From a virus, in IMG/VR virus record IMGVR_UViG_3300008266_000199, positions 1-37,030 of that record: DNA of 37,030 bases. One strand, 5' to 3'. Numbering within the stretch: the stretch's first letter is position 1; the number at the start of each line of letters is the position of its first letter. The notes under the pieces were generated by a model that saw only the letters and a list, made by a program, of their open reading frames with translations, made no database searches and was not told where the DNA came from. Below are positions 5,366-12,188 of this stretch, piece by piece. A program made the position numbers and the translations under genes.

Positions 5366-6915
5366 TGCATCACCGCCATTAGCTTTTCTAGCGCGGCATG
5401 GCCTCTGGCAACATCCGCAGCCGTTCTGACTTTTACCACAGGCTCAGACTTCGCAAACTTTTTGCCGTATGCCTGCTTAATGTTCAAATGCTTCAGGTAA
5501 TCCAGCGTCTCAGGAGTCGGTTCTTTGGGCGCAGCGTCCTTGTGGGCGTTAGGCCAAACTGAAAACCGCTCTCGATACTTGTTAGCCGCCCATCCGGGCT
5601 TGTAGCCTTTCTGCATAGCGTAGTGCTGCAATTCGCCAAAGAAGTCTTTTTTCTGCCAATCCGTCAATTCTCGATTCAGCTTCTTCTTGGCTTTAAGCTC
5701 TTGCAGCTCACCATCTGCCGTTTCAATCTTTGACTGCGCCTCTGGCTTAAATCCGCAAGCAGGGCAAACGTGGACTTTTGGCGGCTTCAGGTAATGGCAC
5801 TTCATGCACTCTTTCGGGAGCGGTTCGTCTTTTTCCTTCGTGGCGCTTTTCTCTTTCGGGCTTCCGTCACACAGTTCCAGATACTTCCCGTCAATGTCAG
5901 TCACAAATCCCAATCTGAGGTGCGTGTCTGAGTGATCCAAAATCAAGCAATCCGCTTTTCCGTCTGCCGTTCTCAATCCCCGGCCAATGATCTGCTGGAA
6001 CAGAATATCAGACTTGGTTGGCCTTGCAAGAATAATACAGCGTACATCCCAATCTATGCCCGTGGTCAACACTCCCACGTTGCAGATAACCTGTAGAACT
6101 CCGTCCTTGAACTGCCTAGCGGTTTCCCTGCGCTCGTCCATTTCAGTGTATGAGTCGATGTAACCGCAAGCCACTCCACGGGAAAGGAATTGCTGCTGAA
6201 TGTGCTTTGCGTGCGCCCGGTTTACTCCGTAGCACAGTGTCGGCCTATCCTCGCCTAACTTGAGCCAGGTTTCCACAATGTCGGCGACTAGGGGCTTTTT
6301 GTCCATTGCATCGGCAAGATCACCTTCGTGATAATCTCCCGCCAACGTCCGAACGCCTTTCAGGTCTGGGTGCGACGGGGCAAACACTCGAAAGCCAGAA
6401 AGCCAGCCTTCGTCAATCAGCTCCTGAGTCGTGGCCGGGATCAGCAATTCATCGTAATGCTTTCCAAGCCCCTTAGTGTACGGGGTAGCCGATAGCCCGA
6501 TAAAAGGCACTCGGTTCCACTTGTGCATCCAGTCGGCATAGAACTTGAACCAATTGTGCGCCTCATCGATGATAACCAAGTCAGCCGCCGGGATGTTTCT
6601 TCGCATTAGGGTTTGAACCGAGCAAATCTGCACCGGCATGGCGTAGTTTGTTAATTCGTGAATTCCTTGGATTACACCAATATCGGACAAGCCTTCCTCG
6701 ATGAACTTTGTGGCAGTCTGATCCACCAAGGAAACGGCATTGACGACAAAAATAACCCGCTTTCCCTTTGCCCTTGCCATTTCGATAATATGCGAAGCAA
6801 TCACGGTCTTGCCAAATCCTGTGGGCGCTTTAAGCAATACGCGCTTACATCCCCTAGCCAAGGAAGAACGGATCATTTGAATTGCAGTTTGCTGCTTAGG
6901 TCGAAGGGTTTTCAT
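5362..6915 (-). CDS. SF2 DEAH-box helicase (replication)
   Basis: A 517-residue superfamily 2 helicase of the ResIII-like type. Walker A is APTGFGKT (residues 30-37), Walker B is IIDEAH (115-120), motif III is SAT (142-144), and motif VI is QQIIGRGLR (307-315). A C-terminal zinc knuckle, CMKC plus CPAC (370-373 and 384-387), is followed by a Lys-rich helical tail. It would unwind DNA in an ATP-dependent manner. Gene order DUF1376 - helicase - primase argues for a role as the replicative or origin-opening helicase, since no DnaB-type helicase is present in the window. Both ends overlap neighbouring genes by 4 nt, so expression is coupled. Confidence 0.93.
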   Translation of the reverse strand: MKTLRPKQQTAIQMIRSSLARGCKRVLLKAPTGFGKTVIASHIIEMARAKGKRVIFVVNAVSLVDQTATKFIEEGLSDIGVIQGIHELTNYAMPVQICSVQTLMRRNIPAADLVIIDEAHNWFKFYADWMHKWNRVPFIGLSATPYTKGLGKHYDELLIPATTQELIDEGWLSGFRVFAPSHPDLKGVRTLAGDYHEGDLADAMDKKPLVADIVETWLKLGEDRPTLCYGVNRAHAKHIQQQFLSRGVACGYIDSYTEMDERRETARQFKDGVLQVICNVGVLTTGIDWDVRCIILARPTKSDILFQQIIGRGLRTADGKADCLILDHSDTHLRLGFVTDIDGKYLELCDGSPKEKSATKEKDEPLPKECMKCHYLKPPKVHVCPACGFKPEAQSKIETADGELQELKAKKKLNRELTDWQKKDFFGELQHYAMQKGYKPGWAANKYRERFSVWPNAHKDAAPKEPTPETLDYLKHLNIKQAYGKKFAKSEPVVKVRTAADVARGHAALEKLMAVMQ

Positions 6916-7415
6916 TGCCCGCCCTCCAGCACAGAATACTCGCCAGTTTCATGGTCAACAAACACGGAAAAATCACCGTTCTTTCCTTGGTAAAGTGTAG
7001 TTAATACTCTGGACTCTGGACTATGGTTATTCTGGGTTATGTTTTTTGGCGTTTTTTCTAACCTAGAAATAACCCCTTGGGTTTTGTTTGGGTTTTTAGC
7101 CGGACGCCCTCCCTTTTTGCCGTTCTCTCGCCCACGAACCGCCATTTCAAAGGCGTGCGCCATTTCTTCCTGTGCTCTCTGGTTGATATAACCGTCAGGA
7201 GTTTCCGTCCAATACAGGGCAATTATGCGATTTACCGCCTGCTTTTCAATGCGAGTAAAGCAGCGTAAAAGTCGATATAAAGCCTCGCCTTTTGGAAGCG
7301 GTTTTTCGTCAGAATAGTGATAGTCCAACATGAGGCAATATGCACCATGTTCGGCCAGGGAAAGCTCGTTTGTATTTTTCAAATAGTCAACGACAAATCT
7401 TTTGTAAAAGATCAT
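6912..7415 (-). CDS. DUF1376 phage replication protein
   Basis: A 167-residue protein of the DUF1376 family. Family features are the opening MIFYKRFVVDYLKNTNELS, the SLAEHGAYCLMLDYHY helix and a P(L)PKG...YRLLRC segment, followed by a basic, low-complexity middle (GRENGKKGGRPAKNPN). Such proteins stand first in phage replication modules and are thought to act in initiation, possibly as DNA-binding initiators or helicase loaders; this is inferred from context. The start at 7415 is preferred to an in-frame start at 7454, because AAGGAG lies 6-7 nt before it and the family begins M-x-x-Y-K-R. It is the first gene after the strong promoter at 7517-7545. Confidence 0.86.
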   Translation of the reverse strand: MIFYKRFVVDYLKNTNELSLAEHGAYCLMLDYHYSDEKPLPKGEALYRLLRCFTRIEKQAVNRIIALYWTETPDGYINQRAQEEMAHAFEMAVRGRENGKKGGRPAKNPNKTQGVISRLEKTPKNITQNNHSPESRVLTTLYQGKNGDFSVFVDHETGEYSVLEGGQ

Positions 7416-7446
7416 ACATAGCTCCTTTTTGGCCCCTTTTGAAATA

Positions 7447-7509
7447 GCTGGCACCCAAGGAAAAGGGAGGAAACCAACTCAGAGCGCGACCAATGAGCCG
7501 GGTGCCAGC
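7447..7509 (-). promoter_or_regulatory. Inverted repeat forming a 5' leader hairpin
   Basis: A perfect 10-bp inverted repeat, GCTGGCACCC (7447-7456) and GGGTGCCAGC (7500-7509), with 43 nt between. Read on the minus strand, the distal arm starts at the predicted transcription start of the DUF1376-helicase-primase operon, so the mRNA would begin with a stem-loop. It could stabilise the mRNA, regulate translation, or as DNA bind a repressor. Confidence 0.6.
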
Positions 7510-7516
7510 GTTACCG

Positions 7517-7545
7517 ATTATATGCCCCCTTTAACTGAGTGTAAA
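7517..7545 (-). promoter_or_regulatory. Promoter of the minus-strand replication operon
   Basis: On the minus strand TTTACA (7540-7545), a 17-nt spacer and a perfect TATAAT (7517-7522). Predicted start near 7509-7510. This is the best sigma70-type promoter seen in the window and would be active early using host RNA polymerase. Confidence 0.8.
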
Positions 7546-7587
7546 GCCTGTAAAAAAGCACTATGGATGGTGTTTCATGGCCTTGTT

Positions 7588-7624
7588 TTAGCTTTTAATG
7601 CCGTGCGCGGATTAGCTTTTAATG
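7588..7624. repeat. 13-bp direct repeat between divergent promoters
   Basis: TTAGCTTTTAATG occurs at 7588-7600 and 7612-7624, repeated with a 24-bp period (a little over two helical turns). It lies between the two divergent promoters, upstream of both -35 boxes, and so is a good candidate for a regulator or initiator binding site. Confidence 0.6.
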
Positions 7625-7648
7625 TGTGAAAAATAGTGTAAATAGTGC

Positions 7649-7676
7649 TTGCAATCGTCTGGAGGCCGCGTATTAT
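7649..7676 (+). promoter_or_regulatory. Promoter of the plus-strand recombination operon
   Basis: TTGCAA (7649-7654), a 16-nt spacer and TATTAT (7671-7676, 5 of 6). RNA would start near 7683, just before the AGGAGG ribosome binding site (7691-7696) of the ERF gene. Confidence 0.65.
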
Positions 7677-7704
7677 GGGGCTTCTAATACAGGAGGGTTC
7701 CAGA

Positions 7705-8253
7705 ATGCTACACACAATCCAATCAGAACTAAAAGCTCCAAAAGGCAATTACAATTCATTCGGCAAGTACAAGTACCGATCATGTGAGGACATTGTAGAG
7801 GCGCTGAAACCTCTCCTTGCCAAGCATGAATGCCACCTGATTCTGTCTGATGACGTGGTGATGGTAGGCAATAGAATCTACGTGAAAGCCACGGCGTCGA
7901 TATATCAAGGCGCTGTCATTGTGGGAACGTCCACGGCATTTGCCCGCGAAGCTGAAACAAAGAAGGGAATGGACGAAAGCCAGATAACCGGCACGGCTTC
8001 AAGTTATGCCCGCAAATACGCATTGAATGGCTTGCTTGCGATTGATGACACAAAAGACGCTGACACGGACGAAGATACAGCGGCCAGAAACGCGCCATCC
8101 AAACAACCCGCGAAGATTGACGAAGCCGTAAAGCGTGCGCTGCATGAGTGTGTAGATATTGACGGACTCCGGACGGTGTGGAAAACGCTGACACCCGAGC
8201 AACGTGAAGCTCACATGGACATTCTCAACGAAGTAAAAGAGCGTCTATCGTGA
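7705..8253 (+). CDS. erf: ERF-family single-strand annealing protein
   Basis: A 182-residue annealase of the ERF superfamily (P22 Erf). It would anneal complementary single strands during phage recombination and circularisation. The conserved N-terminal core is clear: KGNYNSFGKYKYRSCEDI, a K-PLLAKH helix, then the central strands and the ITGTASSYARKYALNGLLAI motif, followed by DDTKDADTDED and a divergent C-terminal helix region. The ATG at 7705 is chosen for the AGGAGG 8 nt upstream; the frame remains open to 7645. The exonuclease and SSB genes follow directly, a standard two-component recombinase layout. Confidence 0.93.
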   Translation: MLHTIQSELKAPKGNYNSFGKYKYRSCEDIVEALKPLLAKHECHLILSDDVVMVGNRIYVKATASIYQGAVIVGTSTAFAREAETKKGMDESQITGTASSYARKYALNGLLAIDDTKDADTDEDTAARNAPSKQPAKIDEAVKRALHECVDIDGLRTVWKTLTPEQREAHMDILNEVKERLS

Positions 8254-8843
8254 CACTATCGCCTAAACGCGCTGGAAGGCTCACTGCCAGCGTTTTTGCC
8301 AATGCCATAGGGATAGGCTATGACTCGCGGCAAAAGACTTGGAGGCAGCTTACAGGCAAGGAAGAACGCTTCCAAGGCAATGCTGCGACTCAGTGGGGCA
8401 GTGACAACGAAGTAAATGCGATCCAGCAGTATGAAGTGATGACCGGCAACATAGTCGAGAGCGCATTACATGGTCAGGAGTTTGTGATTCATCCTGAGCA
8501 CGATTGGCTCGGATGTACGCCGGATGGGATTGTGATAGATCATTTGCTGAAGGTTGTGATTGAGGCCAAGTGCCCCGCGTCAATGAATCTGTATGGAGAG
8601 GTTCCGGCGCACTACATGACCCAGGTTCAAGGGCAGATCGAAATAGTGGGAGCCGACCACGCGCATTTTGCTTGCTGGACCCCTGAAGGCTTTGAAGTGT
8701 TTGAAGTGCCGCGAAACCCGCAATATTGGCAAGAATGCTTTGCCTTGCTGGATGAATTCTGGCAATGTGTGAAAAACGATGTAGAACCAAAGAAGCGCAA
8801 GAAACCAACATTACCAACAGTTGAATACAGGAAAATAATATGA
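8250..8843 (+). CDS. YqaJ-type viral recombination exonuclease
   Basis: A 197-residue nuclease of the YqaJ/lambda-exonuclease type (PD-(D/E)XK fold). It would resect DNA ends to give the single strands that ERF anneals. Active-site blocks visible are the RLTAS start (residues 10-14), a helix with [13 protein letters not shown] (50-62), GCTPDGIV with metal-binding Asp92, and IEAKCP with Glu105 and Lys107, then the QVQGQ helix (125-129). GTG start overlapping the ERF stop as GTGA. Confidence 0.92.
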   Translation: MTLSPKRAGRLTASVFANAIGIGYDSRQKTWRQLTGKEERFQGNAATQWGSDNEVNAIQQYEVMTGNIVESALHGQEFVIHPEHDWLGCTPDGIVIDHLLKVVIEAKCPASMNLYGEVPAHYMTQVQGQIEIVGADHAHFACWTPEGFEVFEVPRNPQYWQECFALLDEFWQCVKNDVEPKKRKKPTLPTVEYRKII

Positions 8844-9265
8844 AGCGCGGAGTAAATCGAGTGATGCTTGTCGGGTCTGTAGGCAAAGACCCTGAATCAA
8901 AACATCTGCCATCCGGCAGCATGGTTATCAATTTCAGCGTAGCAACTTCGGAAAGCTGGAAGGATAAGCAAACCGGCCAGCAACAGGAGCTGACGGAATG
9001 GCACCGCTGCGTATGTTTCGGCAAGCTCGCTGAAATCATTGCACAGTACGTCAAGAAGGGCAGCAAGCTCTACATCGAAGGAAGCCTGCGTACTCGGTCA
9101 TGGGAGCAAGACGGAGCGAAGCGATACGCCACGGAGATTGTGGTAAGCGAAATGCAGATGCTAGACGGAAAGCCTCAGGATTCCGGCCAGCAGCCCGGCC
9201 AGGGTCGCGCTCCTGTTCAGTCAGCGCCAAAACAAGATAATTTTGACGATGATATTCCGTTCTAA
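8840..9265 (+). CDS. ssb: Single-stranded DNA-binding protein
   Basis: A 141-residue SSB. The OB fold covers about residues 1-110, with the classic opening [42 protein letters not shown] and [13 protein letters not shown] Gln/Pro-rich linker leads to the acidic tip DDDIPF, the bacterial SSB partner-recruiting tail. It protects single strands during replication and recombination. Start overlaps the exonuclease stop (ATGA). Confidence 0.96.
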   Translation: MKRGVNRVMLVGSVGKDPESKHLPSGSMVINFSVATSESWKDKQTGQQQELTEWHRCVCFGKLAEIIAQYVKKGSKLYIEGSLRTRSWEQDGAKRYATEIVVSEMQMLDGKPQDSGQQPGQGRAPVQSAPKQDNFDDDIPF

Positions 9266-9267
9266 TC

Positions 9268-9492
9268 ATGCGGCCATCCGAGCAACTAGCAGCAATCCTA
9301 TCGGGAAAGATGCTACCGAGTGAAGCAGATGACGCAGTGCAATCATGGCTGCGTTTATCTGTTTACAACCTTGCAAAGCAGGTGTTACTGTTACCATCGA
9401 AAGAAGAAAGAAGAATGCGGCTAAATGCCGTACACGGGCCAGAATTGCGAAGATTAGTCGGCCTTGAATGCAAAAGACTATTAGGGGAATAG
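9268..9492 (+). CDS. Conserved small phage protein (74 aa)
   Basis: A 74-residue helical protein, MRPSEQLAAILSGKMLPSEADDAV at the start and a Leu/Arg-rich C-terminus. The form MRPS..L.AI..G..LP.EAD..V..WL occurs in short proteins of other phages next to recombination genes, with no known function. It starts two bases after the SSB stop and ends 2 nt before the helicase start, so it belongs to the same transcript. Confidence 0.66.
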   Translation: MRPSEQLAAILSGKMLPSEADDAVQSWLRLSVYNLAKQVLLLPSKEERRMRLNAVHGPELRRLVGLECKRLLGE

Positions 9493-9494
9493 GG

Positions 9495-10859
9495 ATGGAA
9501 TACGCTGATTTTATAAGAAGCAAGTCTTTCAAAACAAAGTCAGCCGGTTTTGTTGCTGACTTGTCAGAATATCCGCTGTTTGGGTATCAGTCTGACATTA
9601 CGCAATGGGCGCTTAGTCGAGGCCGCGCTGCAATCTTTGCAAACACCGGGCTTGGTAAAACGCTGATGCAACTAACGTGGGCAGATCAGGTTGCACGCAA
9701 TACCGGATCTCCGGTGCTGGTTATAGCGCCATTGGCCGTATCAGAGCAGACAATAGGCGAGGGGCAGAAGTTCGGCATTAACGTCGAAAGGTTTGAATTC
9801 TGCGAGGTATCAGGTCCAAAGATTTACATCACCAACTATGAGCAATTGCACAATATAGACGAAAACCAGTTCTCCGCAATCGTGCTGGACGAGTCTAGCA
9901 TATTGAAAGGAACGGACAGCAAGACCCGCCAACTAGTTCAAGACAAGTTCCGGCACATTCCGTACAAACTAAGCTGCACTGCCACCCCGTCACCTAATGA
10001 CTTTATGGAGCTTGGAACCCAGGCTGAATTCCTTGGCATTATGTCTCAGGTAGAAATGCTTGCCATGTTCTTTATCCATGACGGCAGCGACACCTCCAAA
10101 TGGCGATTGAAGGGACACGGTCGCAAAAAGTTTTTTGAATGGCTGGCAACGTGGGCAATCTTCATAACAAAGCCTTCAGACATTGGCAGGCCAGACGAAG
10201 GGCATGAATTGCCTGAATTGATCTTCCATGAGCATATTATTGACTCAGGAATCACAGATGGGCTATTTGCTCCGGTTGCTCAGGGATTGCTTGATAGAAA
10301 CAAGGCCAGAAAAGACACTGTAGATTCGCGGGTAGAGAAGGCGGCAGACATTGCCAATTCGTTTGATGACCAGTGCCTGATATGGTGTCACCTGAATGAC
10401 GAATCCGAAAAGCTGAAGTCTGTAATCGATAACGCTGTAGAAGTAAAAGGCTCGGACGATCCAAAGCATAAAACCTCATCCATGATAGGGTTTGCCAAAG
10501 GCGAAGTTATCAAACTGGTCAGCAAGCCAAAAATATGTGGCTTCGGGATGAACTTTCAGTCTTGCAATAAGATGGTATTCGTGGGACTCTCTGATTCGTG
10601 GGAACAGTTCTACCAAGCTGTGAGAAGATGCTGGCGCTACGGGCAGACAAAGCCGGTTCATGTTCACATAGTGAGCGCGGACATTGAAGGCGGCGTACTT
10701 GCTAACATCAAACGCAAAGAACAGCAGCACCGGGAATTGATGGCCGAAATGATAGCTGTAATGAAAGACAAGACTTTGATGGAATTGGGGAAAGCAAGAA
10801 ACGAAAAGGCAGACTACAACAATACAAAGACAATGGAGATTCCGCGATGGGTAGCGTGA
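9495..10859 (+). CDS. SNF2-like SF2 helicase/ATPase
   Basis: A 454-residue superfamily 2 ATPase similar to SNF2-type phage helicases. Walker A ANTGLGKT (about 49-56), motif II LDESS (131-135), motif III TATPSPND (162-169) and a motif VI region AVRRCWRYGQ (375-384). The RxWRxGQ form is typical of the SNF2/RapA group. It probably translocates on double-stranded DNA and not as a classic unwinding helicase. Start at ATG 9495 follows a GGGGAA site; the frame is open further upstream, but that would run deep into the preceding gene. The 3' end overlaps the methyltransferase by 13 nt. This helicase-methyltransferase pairing recurs in phages, and a shared function in DNA modification or anti-restriction is plausible. 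Confidence 0.87.
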   Translation: MEYADFIRSKSFKTKSAGFVADLSEYPLFGYQSDITQWALSRGRAAIFANTGLGKTLMQLTWADQVARNTGSPVLVIAPLAVSEQTIGEGQKFGINVERFEFCEVSGPKIYITNYEQLHNIDENQFSAIVLDESSILKGTDSKTRQLVQDKFRHIPYKLSCTATPSPNDFMELGTQAEFLGIMSQVEMLAMFFIHDGSDTSKWRLKGHGRKKFFEWLATWAIFITKPSDIGRPDEGHELPELIFHEHIIDSGITDGLFAPVAQGLLDRNKARKDTVDSRVEKAADIANSFDDQCLIWCHLNDESEKLKSVIDNAVEVKGSDDPKHKTSSMIGFAKGEVIKLVSKPKICGFGMNFQSCNKMVFVGLSDSWEQFYQAVRRCWRYGQTKPVHVHIVSADIEGGVLANIKRKEQQHRELMAEMIAVMKDKTLMELGKARNEKADYNNTKTMEIPRWVA

Positions 10860-11812
10860 TAGACCAGGTAATAACAGACAAGTATTCGATATATAACGGC
10901 GATTGCGTAGAAGTGGCCTCGGCGCTTCCTGAAGGCTCGGTAGACTTTTGCATATACTCGCCTCCCTTTGCATCGTTGTACACTTACAGCAACAGCGATC
11001 GAGATATGGGAAACGTCAAAAGCGATGATGAATTCTTCGAGCACTTTGCCTTTTTGGTGAAGGAGCTTTACCGGGTCATGGCCCCCGGCAGGAACATGGC
11101 CGTACATTGCATGAATCTGCCCTCATCCAAGGTACGCGATGGCGTGATCGGGCTTAAAGACTTTCGCGGGGATCTGATTCGTTCTTTTCAAGACGCTGGC
11201 TTTATTTACCATTCAGAGGTTTGCATCTGGAAAGACCCCGTACTAGCCATGCAAAGAACCAAGGCACTCGGGTTGCTTCACAAGCAGATCAAGAAGGACT
11301 CTGCAATGTCACGGCAGGGAATCCCTGATTACTTGGTAGTCATGCGAAAGCCTGGGATTAACGCAAAGCCATGCGCCGGAGAGTTTACGCACTATGTCGG
11401 GGACAATCCGCCAGAAGGGTTTATTGGCCTGCAATACGATGACGGGCGGGCCTACTATGTCCCCGGCCCCGCAGGTACTTCGGTTGACGTCTGGCAGAAC
11501 TACGCAAGCCCGATATGGGATGATATTCGTCAAACGAACACGCTTCAGTTTCAAGAAGGGCGAGACAATGACGACGAAAGGCACATCTGCCCGCTGCAAC
11601 TGGATGTAATCGAAAGAGCTTTGCAGCTTTGGAGTATGCCGGGTGATGTAGTGTTTACGCCATTCCTTGGGATAGGATCTGAGGCTTACACGGCAGTCAA
11701 GATGGGCAGAAAGGCCGTAGGCTCAGAGCTGAAGCCATCATACTTTGCGCTTGCGAAACGGCACATGGCCCTTGCAGAAAAGACTCAATACGATATGTTC
11801 GGATCTGAATAA
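10847..11812 (+). CDS. N4/N6 DNA methyltransferase (beta class)
   Basis: A 321-residue amino-methyltransferase that modifies adenine N6 or cytosine N4. The catalytic motif IV is SPPF (38-41) near the N-terminus, and the S-adenosylmethionine motif I, TPFLGIGSEA (about 271-280), is near the C-terminus, the order of the beta class. SPPF in place of DPPY leans towards N4-cytosine, but this is not decisive. The PDYLVVMRKPG and IWDDIRQTNTLQF segments in between are typical of the family. No cognate nuclease is present, so this is likely an orphan protecting enzyme. A TAATG overlap joins it to the HTH gene. Confidence 0.93.
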   Translation: MGSVIDQVITDKYSIYNGDCVEVASALPEGSVDFCIYSPPFASLYTYSNSDRDMGNVKSDDEFFEHFAFLVKELYRVMAPGRNMAVHCMNLPSSKVRDGVIGLKDFRGDLIRSFQDAGFIYHSEVCIWKDPVLAMQRTKALGLLHKQIKKDSAMSRQGIPDYLVVMRKPGINAKPCAGEFTHYVGDNPPEGFIGLQYDDGRAYYVPGPAGTSVDVWQNYASPIWDDIRQTNTLQFQEGRDNDDERHICPLQLDVIERALQLWSMPGDVVFTPFLGIGSEAYTAVKMGRKAVGSELKPSYFALAKRHMALAEKTQYDMFGSE

Positions 11813-12012
11813 TGGCATACCCGGCAGACACGCAAAGGCGCGAGATAGTCTTGCGCCATGCCGGAACAATGCCCAGAAGGACTTTAGCCGCGATTCTAGG
11901 CATTACACCGAACACTTTGAGTAGATGGGCAGCAGATAACGGAATCAGCCTGAAATTGAAGTTTGAGTACTTAAGCGAAGATTACAAGCCGCAGAAGGCT
12001 AGGGGAATGTGA
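11812..12012 (+). CDS. Small helix-turn-helix DNA-binding protein
   Basis: A 66-residue protein with a clear helix-turn-helix: PRRTLAAILGITPNTLSRWA (about residues 21-40), of the homeodomain-like/transposase-HTH type found in small phage regulators. A short tail follows (FEYLSEDYKPQKARGM). Its start overlaps the methyltransferase stop as TAATG. It could regulate transcription of this operon or of the divergent region at 7.4-7.7 kb, or be a DNA-targeting partner for the helicase or methyltransferase; the sequence does not decide. Confidence 0.72.
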   Translation: MAYPADTQRREIVLRHAGTMPRRTLAAILGITPNTLSRWAADNGISLKLKFEYLSEDYKPQKARGM

Positions 12013-12185
12013 TGTGGGTCGTGATGCTGGAAAGAAACTGGAAAAAAGAAGTTTGCAACAATGGGCGAGTCTACGGGCTAAAGTATGAGGCGGCACTTGC
12101 AAGGGATGAAATGCAGGGACACTTCCCGGCTAATAAATACACGCTTTGTGAGCTGAAGCCGACACAATCACTTAATGAGGATTGA
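12012..12185 (+). CDS. Hypothetical small protein (57 aa)
   Basis: A 57-residue protein, MWVVMLERNWKKEVCNNGRV at the start and ending QSLNED. The TGATG overlap with the HTH stop (12010-12014) and a stop 3 nt before the next ATG make it a very likely gene. The pattern of an N-terminal strand followed by LKYEAALARDEMQGHFPANKY resembles small phage proteins with a beta-alpha-beta layout, but I do not recognise a family. Confidence 0.6.
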   Translation: MWVVMLERNWKKEVCNNGRVYGLKYEAALARDEMQGHFPANKYTLCELKPTQSLNED

Positions 12186-12188
12186 AGC

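Noticed and set aside
7429-7629. Plus-strand frame of 66 codons in the divergent control region
   Set aside because: It covers the promoter, the inverted repeat and part of the direct repeat, and has no proper ribosome binding site; the region is better explained as regulatory.
8350-9066. Minus-strand open frame of 238 codons opposite the exonuclease and SSB genes
   Set aside because: It runs across two well-recognised genes, and its translation is Cys/Ser/Leu-rich with no motif. Treated as a shadow.
10476-10973. Minus-strand frame of 165 codons opposite the SNF2-like helicase
   Set aside because: Lies across the helicase-methyltransferase junction, with no motif or ribosome binding site; a shadow frame.
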